Assembly: GCF_026151205.1 (NCBI RefSeq)
Contig: NC_087082.1
Location: 17,639,401 to 17,703,400, forward strand
From: Bolinopsis microptera
Taxonomy: Eukaryota > Ctenophora > Tentaculata > Lobata > Bolinopsidae
Direction: 5' to 3'
Length of the DNA stretch: 64,000 nucleotides
Made by a program: the position numbers and the translations under genes. The number at the start of each line of letters is the position of its first letter. The stretch's first letter is position 1. Below are positions 39,601-51,600 of this stretch, piece by piece. The notes under the pieces were generated by a model. It saw only the letters and a list, made by a program, of their open reading frames with translations. It was not told the DNA's origin and did no database searches.

Positions 39601-42600
39601 TCCACATCTTTAGTGCTTTTAATTATGTGATGTTCGTTGTTTTAAATCATCATATTGTTTTAAATCATTTATAAACTGAACAACACTTTAAGCGATTTTC
39701 GGATGTTTAGAAAGTTAGTAGCGTTGACTTGCAGAATTAATGGAATATTTAAACTTTCAAAGTGGGCCATTGAACATTTTTGAGTGAATTCAAGGAGTTT
39801 TGGAACGGCAATCCCACTCAAAACGTGATAAATATTAAAATTCTAAAGAATAGCATTGAAACATTGCCAAGGAGGCAAGTTTTTGACACGTAAATGTTAT
39901 AAAATATCCGGTGGTTAGCAAATTTATGCTATATTTCTGTAAATATTCCGTTCTTTGGGACTGCAAAGTTCAAAACTTTTTAATCTCATTCCAATTTCCA
40001 CACGTTGTTGCGGTCGGCTGGACTGGGAGTTTCAGACTTATTTGTGTTTGAAGCCAGCTTACCGCTGCAATTTCTCCAGAAGATGATAATTGGGCATATA
40101 ATAGTAACATCTCTATTTCCGCACGTTCGTTTCAGTTTTTTAATTTAATTTCTTGATTTATTTGAATGGTTCGAATATCAAGACTTCCTTTTCTCTAGAT
40201 TATATTAGTAACTTACATTTCACTCCGCCCAGTTTATCTCCACCATGAGATGCTGCTCAATCATTTAAAAACTGCAGCTAGTCCGCTAGTCTTTTCTGAT
40301 TTGCTCGGTTCATTCCCGTTGCGCTTAAAGTTAGTTCTATTTTCTAGAGACCCTCCAAAATTCCGTCAAATAATTTTGCTCATCTCTTCAGTTCGTTCAC
40401 TTAATATTATAGTTCACCCGGATTAATCATTCTGTTCAACTCTATATAATATTGTACTCCTTGTTGTTGAACCCAAGTTACTGATTAGACTGACTGACAG
40501 TCCTTGAGATATAAGAAACAGGTCTCCCTACCAAATCCCTCGCGAACCTCTGAAACCTCTTGTTAAAAACCAGGTAGATAACAGGGTTAAGGAACACATT
40601 AGCAGACAACAGGTACTGCTGTGTTATCTGAAATGTGTAGGATACAGGATACCCTGATATCACCAGTGCCAGCTTCACAAAGATCGGGATGTAGGAGAGG
40701 GTGAAGAGCCAGGAGACGACCATCAGAGAGACGATTGTTCTGGAGAAACCCTTCCCAGCTGATGACGCGCTGGCTCTGCACAGGATAAGGAGTATACCCA
40801 GGTTCAGCAGTATAAGCAGAGTTACAGGAGCTACCAGATACACTCCTACTACTATTAGAGAGGGAAGGGGGTAGTCTCGGTAGTTGCTTGAGGTGCACAG
40901 GAGAGTGTGAGGTGCGAAGAACACCCCGCACCCCAGCGCCATGTAGCACACAGAGGGAGCTGCTGCCAACACAAACAGTCCCGCTAACACCAACATTGTT
41001 ACTCTGTAACTCATCCTACCGTTCCTTCTAGCTACCTCACTTACCAGCCCTAATCTCCGTGCTGTAAGCAACACAGTCAGTAATATCTCGTAGAAGAAGA
41101 AGATACTGGAGGTGAAGGAGACAAAGTAACAGATCTCAGGACCAAGCACCCACCGGTGATGGAGTATTGTGGTGAGAGTGGGTAGGAATGTAGTGAGAAG
41201 GATGAGCACATCACACACCGCTATGTGCTCTATTATCAGTCTGGTTACTAACTCCACGTTGAGTGCTTTGTGAGCATTGGAGGCGTAGAGGAGAAGGGTG
41301 TTACCGGGGATACCGAGGAGGAGGAGGAGGAGGTTGTAGGTGAAGATCAGGTGACGGGAGGTGGGGGTTAGGTGCTGGAAGTCGGCTGTGTAGTTCACCA
41401 TCCTGGCTGGGAGGGTGGTGTTATGTACTGGGACTCAACTGGGGGCTTGGCAACAACTAGATACATAATATAAGGTAGATCAATAAAACATTCTACTATC
41501 CCTATGTTCTATGATATCTAGATTGCTAATGGTAAATTAAAAGAAGCAAGATATGAAACTCACAACATGCAACATGAACACCGAGAAATAAGGAAATGAT
41601 GGAACAAGTTAATTAGGGATCGTTCACATATTATAACGTAATCAGCTGAGGGGGGGGGGGGGTTCCAAATGATTACGCTAGTGCTCTAGTGTAATTTTGA
41701 CACAATAGCGATGTGTAAAACTGATTACGGAGGGGGGGGGGGATAAAAATGTTCCAAAAAATGATTACGTAATATGTGAACGACCCCTTAACGGCCCTTA
41801 ACGGCCCTTGTACGACCCCTTAACGGCCCTTGTACACAACTGGATGAAAAGTCTAGGGCGGGCCTGTAATTACCGTTACTACCAGGCACATTAGTACAGG
41901 AATATTCCAAGCACGTGTTCTATTGCTCTAGTTAAGTATATTTATTGCGAAATTAGGAATAAGTTTTAGCAGTTGTTGCTAACAACTATGAACGAGCACA
42001 ACTATATAATATATATTATATTAATATAAGAATATAGATAATGATTAGACTGGTATAGGTCTATTAATTAATAATTAATGATAGTAAAGCTGACTGCCCT
42101 TGACTGGAGGCTTTTGATTGGGCGACTCGGACTTGAGTCGTTGTCGGTCGAAAGTCATGTTAAGAGGCTTTTATGTGCCCAAAAATATGATATATACTGT
42201 TTTCGAAAATATCTGATTTTAACCTGTTTTAAGATTATTTGATAATCAATAGAACAATTTTGGTAACCAAGTCTTCGATAGCCAAAGCTAGGCAATACAC
42301 AGAACTTTCATGAGAGTAGAAGATCATGTCAGGGGAATCCTTCATACTCAGCACTCAAAATGGACATAGAATTAGTATGTTTTGACAATAAAACGAAGCT
42401 CAGACATATTTTCAATTCTTAAGGTTCGTCCTTTAGTCTTGAGAAGGCAGTTTTTATTTTGAAACCAAGCAGATTGAAGGTGTGTGTATTAAAGCGAGGT
42501 TGTTTTTGATATTATTGTCAGCAGTTTTTAGCACAGTACAGTAGGCACTGCACATTCCACAAACATTAATGCGAGCAGAAAATGTACCAAAGCAAAAGTT

Positions 42601-45600
42601 TGGAGAAATGTTTCATACCTAGCACAAAAAAAACAAGACTTGCTTTCCTCTCCTTTGCAGAAAACATACAAGATATGTTTGAACAATTAAACGGAACAAG
42701 CGAATACTCTGTATTTTGAAAGTGCGACATTTAGAGGCCATGACTTAATGTCTGAGAGAAGAGAAAGTATATCATATCACTATCTGCGTGACAGCTCGAC
42801 AGGGGTGATTTCTGCCGAACTTTAGTTATCGAACTAGGGTACGTGTCAAACTAGAGTAAGTGAATCTCTGTGCGCGTAACTTTGTAAAACTAGGTACACA
42901 AATAGTGTGTTATTAACGAATATCAATGTTGAATGGTGATCTAGAACGCTTTGATATATTATGCAAAGTGTAGTACAACGCATAATGAAACATCTGGTCA
43001 ACGTTTTTAACATCTGGTCAAGAGTCAGGTTTTTGGAAAAATACTGGTCAAGTGAAATCATACTGTCTTACTTGACACTTAAAATCATGACGTGACGGAT
43101 TGAAATGTCGTAATTTGAAAGGAAATTCGCAATTTTCCGCAAAAAACGAGACACCAAAAGATTAGCCACCGCACATTTCCTCAAAAACTTTCTGTCCCTG
43201 CTAGAAATCTGCCACAACACATAACGGTCATAGATCAGACAAGGCTGGTCGGTCGGAGGTCGGTCGGAGGTCGGTCGGGCGCCGGTCGGCGGTAGGTGAA
43301 CGCCGGTCGGAGGTCGGTCGGAGGTTGGTCGGAGGTTGGTCGGAGGTTGGTCGGAGGTCGGTCGGCGGTAGGTGAACGCCGGTCGGAGGTCGGCCGGTCG
43401 GAGGTCGGCCGGTCATAACATCATTGTACATACATGCTACATACATGCTCATAATTATATAATAAAAATATCTGCCCGTGCTTTAATTCATCTCCCGTTA
43501 ACAAAGGGACTTAGGTTGCGATTCACTTATTCAAAACGTAAGATAACTTTCATACCATTATATTACCAAATCTTGGAAAAGATAACGCGAGTCTACTTTC
43601 TACATGTACTAGCTTTGTGTAAATTTACGGAGCGGGGAAGGAGGGTTTGAAATGGCCAAAATCCAGCTGTTTCTTACCCACACAATATCTTTCTACTTCT
43701 TCGTCCTCCTTCCTCCTAATAGTCTTGTTAACAAAACTAACAAGACTATTATAGTATTATTAGTCAACAAAACTAACAAGACTATTATTAATCAACAAAA
43801 CTAACAAGACTATTATTAGTCAACAAAACTAACAAGACTATTATTAGTCAACAAAACTAACAAGACTATTATTAGTCAAAAAAACTAACAAGACTATTAT
43901 TAGTCAACAAAACTAACAAGACTATTATTAGTCAACAAAACTAACAAGACTATTATTAGTCAACAAAACTAACAAGACTATTATTAGTCAACAAAACTAA
44001 CAAGACTATATAGCTATAGCCAGTGATGATTGATTAACGCTCAATTACACCTTTGCATGTGTAAATACTATACACTATACAGTTCGTTTCTTCGGAACAT
44101 TCCAGAAACTACCAATCTCTGAAAGCTACCTTAGCTAGAATTAGAATTAGAATTACACGGCAATACAATAAGATTATTAGATAGCTTAAACAAGCAAAGT
44201 TCAGCTGCACCAGCACACCATCGGCGAGAAAATTGTTCTGAATGATCGTCACTAGATTTAAGTGCTACCTACGGTTAGTATTTAAAACTGGTGGGGACTA
44301 AAAGCTAGCATATTACAATACCTTTGAATGGGGGACCAGAAAATCTACTGGAATATTTTCAGTTTTCACTGATTTGTACTAGCATATGAACACCTGCTTG
44401 TAATTTTGGCAACCGATAAATGATAAAATTATCCCGTCGATTACTGATGATATTATGTGATTAGCATTTTTACCTTATCTAGTGCAGTCACAGTGCAGTC
44501 ACAGGTGAAACTGGACCAATGTTAAAACAATTATGATATGCCACTGGAAGACTCACATTAGTTTAAAATCTAGAAACAATATAACATAACCATAATATTT
44601 TTCTTTCCAGCCCCCGAATAAGCTTGATTCCGAAAGTGCTCAAATTATTTAATAGTTTCTATGGCAGATGTTAAGTCTTTTCTCAACATTGAATGTTATC
44701 GACTAGACTACTGGAACAAGGAAAATACTTTGTCGGGTTGTGATGGCTGTTGACTTGTTAAAATTTCGGTAATTTGAAGATTTTGTGGGCCTAATATTCC
44801 TGAACTGTGGACTAAATATTTATATGGGTAGTCTTTAAGTCTTTAGACATTTTATTTGGGATGATATATTATTTAATTGGGAGGGCCAGGGGGGGTCTAT
44901 TTATTCCTCAATGTTAGGTCAATTGGAATTTTGTTCACTCTAATTTAATGATCAATATCTTATTAAAGGGAAATGATTGTCAAGGCAAGGTTGCAAGTTG
45001 GTTCTAGGTAATTAAATATTTTAAACAACATAACATGGGATCAAAGCAAAATGGCTTTAAATACTGTACATTAAAATTTTAGAGCTCGTTCACGACAACG
45101 AAATCTTCAGAACCTTCAAAGGATTATTCAAGAACATCTGAATTTAAAAGCAGTTTTTTAAATTGAGACAAATGATGCTGAATAAAGTAAAGCTAAGGTA
45201 ACGAGGGAGTGAGCATTATAATGAACAAAATGTGTTCACTATAAAAATATGAATGAAACTAGTTAGTTAAATTACCTTTTACTGTGAGTTATTAACTATT
45301 TATGTAGATAAATGATTAAGTTAATAGTTACGGACTATGAAGGTGTCACAATCAGAAAATACTGGTTAATTAAATATTATCACTGCACCTTGTAATATAA
45401 TTTCAAGGGGACAACATGAACATTCGAAGTGAAAATAGCATATTAGCTGCCAAAAACAAGGGTGGATAGCACAAAAATAACCTTATTGTTAACATATAAT
45501 ACATGTAATAATACTAGATACATGTAATAATACTAGATCGATCAGACCATTTACTCCTCAATTATATCGCGACAATAGTTTTGTTGGTATACCAGCACCT

Positions 45601-48600
45601 GGCTCGCCAGATATGGTACATCTAGTATTGATATGGTGTATTATTGCACGAGCAATGAGCACTACTGATAGCTTGATAGTGATCCAACCTCATTACCTGT
45701 AATACAGCACCTTAATAGCTCCCATCAATGAAGAGTGTGGCCTTGTTTACCTCATTACCTGTAATACAGCACCTTAATAGCTCCCATCAATGAAGAGTGT
45801 GGCCTTGTTTACCTCATTACCTGTAATACAGCACCTTAATAGCTCTCAGCAATGAAGAGTGTGGCCTTGTTTGGAAAACGAGATTTAGGTGCTAAAACAG
45901 CAGACGTAACAATCGGTTAACCTTAGGGCTAATCTGGATGATTGTGATATAACATCGTAGGTACATCTTACTGTTTAAGGTAAACATGAGATAACTGTAC
46001 ATAATATTATCTTTTGCGGTGCAGATTGCAGATGTAAGAGCGGCTCTCCAATACATGACCATTATTGACCCCAAAAAACGTTCAGTTTGTTGCATTTGTA
46101 CAGTTGCTTTGCAAAGTGAAGTCATCTTTTCCTAGTCTTTACGATGACTGTCATTAAAGAGGGGGGGGGGGGGGGGCGAAAAATTCTCATAATGTTTGTC
46201 CGTTAATGTCCGTCAATGTCCGCTAATGTCCCAAAAAGCACGCCCGTTGTCTCATAGAATCCAAAAAGGACAGGACATAGGCGGACATGTCACACCCCCC
46301 ATAATTGTTTCTCCAAAACTCTGGACCGGGTTGTCAGGCTAGGATTGTTTTAAACTTTTAAAGGAATCTTTATTCAAACCACTTTGAAAGAGATTGGAAG
46401 AGAAAACTATTGAATATAATTTTGCAGGCAACTTAATCGCAGGTAAATTCTGTGATATGCATTAGTTTCTTATGATTAGTTTTACGATCCAATAAGTGCC
46501 ATCTTCATTAAAAAGTATAACCTCTTCCTCTTCAGGATTCAACCCAAGTATAGACTGGCACAATGTAGACTTTGACGACAAGTATGCAGTTTCCATACAG
46601 AATCAGCCAATCACCAGCATGGTAGGTTAAATATGTAAAATATGTAAAATATAGTGAAAATAGTATTCACTATTCATTCAATGAAAACAAATAGATCACG
46701 AAGACAATACGTAAATGTTCCAGAGATAAAATTCCAACCATCATCTCCAAATGTTTTACACTATGAAATTTCTTAAATTTATTTTTAAAAGGCCCAGGGG
46801 TAAATATAGGTTAAGCTACGCTTTTCTCAAGACAATCAGATTCAGTTAGCAAATCAAATCATTATCGATGAGACGAAATAATTATGCGCTGCCGCTAGAA
46901 ATTCAATATGAAAAATAAATACAAAATACAAAAATACAAAAATACAAAAATACAAAAATACAAAAATACAAAAATACAAAAATACAAAAATACAAATGAA
47001 AAATTAAATTTAAAACGATCATAATTAACAATCTCAGTTTGGCTGTATCAATTGTAATGCGAGTGCTCTTCAAAATGTTTCGTTTCTTTTCTAATCAACC
47101 CACCTGAAATAATGTATAATTCTCATATTAGTTTTCAGCTTGTTTCATCAGAAATGCCGCGTTCAATTTAGTTGGTAAATTATAAAATCAAATTGTTCAG
47201 TTTAAATCACATTTTTGTGGTTAATTAGAATTGATTCTAGTTCCAGTCATATATTACCCAAACTTACTAAGATACCTCCACCTTGGACTGCTATTCACTC
47301 AAAGAGCGTATCTTTTTTCCGATTCTCGATGAACACTTACCTTACATGTGATATGATTTAAGTTTTAACCAACCTTATCACGCCTTGTCACACCTTATCA
47401 CACCTTATCACACTGGGCACTCTAAAATGTTGCTGAACCCTGAATCTCATAATCTGAATCTATACAACCTTATAAATTATGATCATAAAATGGCATGACT
47501 CTGAGCTGCAACGTCAAAACTATACACTGGGAATTGTGGATATATCAAGTAAATATCAGTTTGTTAGTACTTTTTTGGGAATTAATAGTACTTTATAAAA
47601 TGTAGGTTTATTAAATGTAAGAATTGCTCCAACCATACCCTATATAGCTAGGAAAACAGTTCTTACATTTAATAATGTTGCAGTTGAATAAATAAAAACT
47701 AGTCTGAAATACACGTTACCTATGTTCGGGCAGGGTGATGATTCAATGGTCTGGCAACTAACTGAAATTGTTATGTTGTTTTAGGTTGAGTTTATGATTC
47801 CTAGTGGTAACACTTAGACCATTATATATCTGAATACGCAGTGAATAGCACAATATATTGATATCTAGGCGGCCTAGACTAGGCCTCACCACGACAATCA
47901 GGAGGTCCGTTTGTAGGAACAATAACTCCGTTCTGACAAGTTGCTCCATCACCTCCCTGGTTGGTGTGACCTGCATCACAGTTCAGGGTTACCTCCACTC
48001 CGGGGCCGACTGGTAGTTGTGGTCTCGTCACTACACTCTCCCATGTTGAGTCGAGTGTTGCGCAATCAACAGGTGCTGAAGTGATCAAGGGAGCAAGAGT
48101 TAGTTATTCCATCTGTAATATTACGTCTTTTAAGTGGCGTTATGGAAATTTGATTTTTTATCGATTTGAAGTTCAAATTGATTACACCCTTGAATTATTA
48201 AAGGTGTTTTAAATGTGAAATTTATAACTAGAAGGAAAGTAAAAGTAAAAGTTTATTGTATGAACAAAGCAATGTTTACCTTTTCTGCCGGTAATCACAA
48301 TCTCGTACACAGAAAACAATCCTGCGACATTACGCTTTATCTTAACCCTGTCTCCGTTTTTACAGCCGGAAAGAGTGTTGTGGGTAATTTCTCCCTCAGT
48401 GTACACTGTGGTAGTGTACTTTCCGCAGAAGGTGCCACCCTCACAGGTACTGCAGTCAGTCATAGAGCAGGTCCAGGTGGGGTAAGGATTATCAGTGCGT
48501 CCAATCCATATCACTTGTTCAACACAGTACACCTGGTCTAGAGTCAACTTTAACCAGACAGCACCGTCAGCACCACGCTTTGTCCGGGAATAAGTCTCCA

Positions 48601-51600
48601 GGTTCAGGTCTATAGAGCAGTAAGCACCGTATTTCTCCTCGTTATCTTGGAATGTGTGGGAGGTCTCAGCACTGACTGGGACTATCTCACCATCCAGTCT
48701 TTCTCTCTTAGCTGCGATTTCGAGGATAAGATTTATTGAAAATGTTATAGAGGACCAATGGTAGTAAGATCAGTTATTTTAGGCAAACCATTGAACAATT
48801 TGAGTGACTTTTGGAATGTCAAAAGTGATTAGGTTTTTACGTTAAAGAAATCGTTCTTCTCAACCGGTCCGAAAGTTTTAGAAGTTGAAAGTGCAAATAA
48901 AGTTTGTGGGTGGAAATTACAGTTACAAAATATAACTTACCGCATAGAGAAATTGAGATGACTTTCAGGAAAACCAATAAAAACATTGAGCTTGTTTCTG
49001 AAGGAGTGCAAGTGTAAGGTCAGATATTATATTTGCATTCTTTTGATTTAATTGCAATACTACAATTAATACAATCACGGTGACACTCATTATGATTATT
49101 TGGCACAGCCTTTTCAAAATTACTAGTGAGCGAAAGAAAGTCAATATTTACGGGTGGGTCTAAAGATTATGTCTTTAATCAGAAATAAGGGATACGACCT
49201 GCAGCTCTCAACTAACGAATAGGATTCCCACAGTGATGTTATTAAAGAGATAAGCCGGGAGAGTTTTTGGGCGCAATTCGAGGGCAATCTCAATAATCAT
49301 AGTGGTGAGGGACGTACAGACTACAGAGTCTAAAAGTTTCTTTTTGACGGCAAAGGAGCTCGTTCAATTATGGGACTTATTCATGCGTTAACTTACATCT
49401 TTAATGAAAGTCTTGCATTAAGGACTAGGATCTAAGGCTTAGTCAACCTAAATGCTAATTTTCAGGGCGTTAGAATAATAGATTGCAGTCAAGAAACCTA
49501 TCGTGGATGGAGCTTCTTTTATGAGATGGCCAGATGAATTTTAAAGATATGCTCATGTCCTTAGCTTGCCGTGCTGACCTAAATTTATGAAAGGATCATT
49601 TGAGCTGAGTGGTGTCAGTGGGAGCCAAGGAGCTGAAAAAGTTCCCACTGTTAAAATCCGGGTGGTGGTGGTTGTTGTTAAGCAGCTACATTGTACTGTT
49701 ACAGGGACGTAGCCAGGATTTTTCTTTGAGGGGGACTGTCGGCGAGCGAAGCGATCCGACGTGTCCAATCCAGCTGCGCAGCGAGGAAGCTGTGGCAGGG
49801 GTCTGGGGGCGCAGCCCCCATCGGGGTCCAGGGGCGGAGCCCCTTGGCGGGGGCTAGGGGGGCGCAGCCCCCCGGAAAATTTTTGCGAAACAGGGTGTTT
49901 TAGACGACATTTGGCATTAAAGAAATTTGTAGGACAGCGCAATAAACTGGGATTGAAAAGAATCAAGTACTCACGTAAATTTGGTAACTTCACAACAGCA
50001 ATCTGCATTCTCCAATCAGAATTTACGACTTACTCAGGCCTCATCGTCTTAAGATTTTTACATTTCCTACGGTCTAGGGGACACTATTGACTATTTATAG
50101 AAGTCTTCTAGAATGTTTGCTTGGATGTTATGACAGATATTTACTAATCCACAGTTCAAATCTTTGACTGACTGCAGTCATAAACACAGCCCCCCTAGCC
50201 CCCCCCCCCCCCCCCCTGTCTACGTGCCTGTACTGTTATAGCCTCATACCATCAAAGTAGAACAGTCGCATAAAGGAGCTGTAATGAGAAACCAAGTGTT
50301 ATCAGTTTTACACTTTCAGGTGTGTGATCCGCTTGATGGAGGAACTGTGGAGATTATTGATAACAAGATACATTTGAAGGGTTATGCGTTCAGTGGTGCG
50401 GGCGCTAAGGTAAATCTCCCCATTGCATTGCTGCTGATAATTAATGTGAATTATCTTTGAATCATTTACATATTGCACTCTTGTTAAAATATCTAACAAA
50501 TATGAAATGTGTTATCTTTATGCTCTACATTTACAGGTGATAAGGGTGGACGTTACATTAGACGACGGTGTTACGTGGCAGACTGCTGAGCTGGTACAAG
50601 ACGACAGTCCTCTTAACCGGTGTTGGTCTTGGTCGCTCTGGGAGGTTCGTATGTTATTCTGATTGCCGAAATTCCTAGCCTTATTACGGAATCTCGGTCT
50701 AAGAAGCCCTAATGATCTAGTCCCAAAAGTTGTCCAGAGTTTATTCGACGGTTATGTATGGCGTCGCGACCAATAAAGAACCAAATAATGAAATCTTCCT
50801 AACAATTACCGCGCGCGCGTCCGATAATTGCTGATTGGAATGAAATATAATTTTCCACATGTTAGTGTCGTGAAGTAAACAAGAAATGCGGCCACTTTTC
50901 TTTTGTGGATGGCCCGCTCAATTTCCCGGTCTGTGATGGCGTATTTTATCATATTCCATACACACTCAAACCTGGGGAGTGGCACAGTGGGCTACCATGC
51001 TAGCATAGGCCTAAAATCGACTTTCTTAAATTACTTTGAAAATAAGCTTTCCTTATTGTAAAACGCTAGCCCGATTTCATGCAAAAAACCGTAATTAAAA
51101 ACTTCGCAAGATGCCAAAATGGCGTCGCGTGAAAAAATAGCATTTTTCACTGTCAAGAAATTTTGCCTTTTTTAGCCAAAAATTGCCTAATATTTATTAT
51201 TTTGGGCTAAAATGCCTGATCAAGGCAGTTTTTAATAATTGAAATACAGTATAGTACTTAAGAATACTCAGCCATCTAAAAAAAACTGTGTGACTTTAAC
51301 ATTTTCACCTGATTTTTGACCGCGCCTTTTTTATGGCGTGTATTTTAGGCAATTTTTGGGGTATTTAACGACAGAAATCGTTGTTGGTTTGCAATAGTTC
51401 GGTATAATGCATGGTATCATCAGAAAGCTTAGACAATTCCCTATCAGATGCAATAAGAATCACTTTGGGAACTTTTGGGGGAATTCTGTTTACAAAATTA
51501 AGAAACTCAAAAATTGGGTAAAATTTGCTGCATTTTTAGATAATTTATGAGCTCAATTTTGCTATTAAATTGACATATTTTAGTTATTCTCCATGTTTGT

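Noticed and set aside
43721..44009. Possible CRISPR-like array of 28-bp repeats
   Set aside because: Units are contiguous tandem repeats with no unique spacers, in an animal intron. The same holds for the 62-bp triplication and the 11- and 12-bp arrays.
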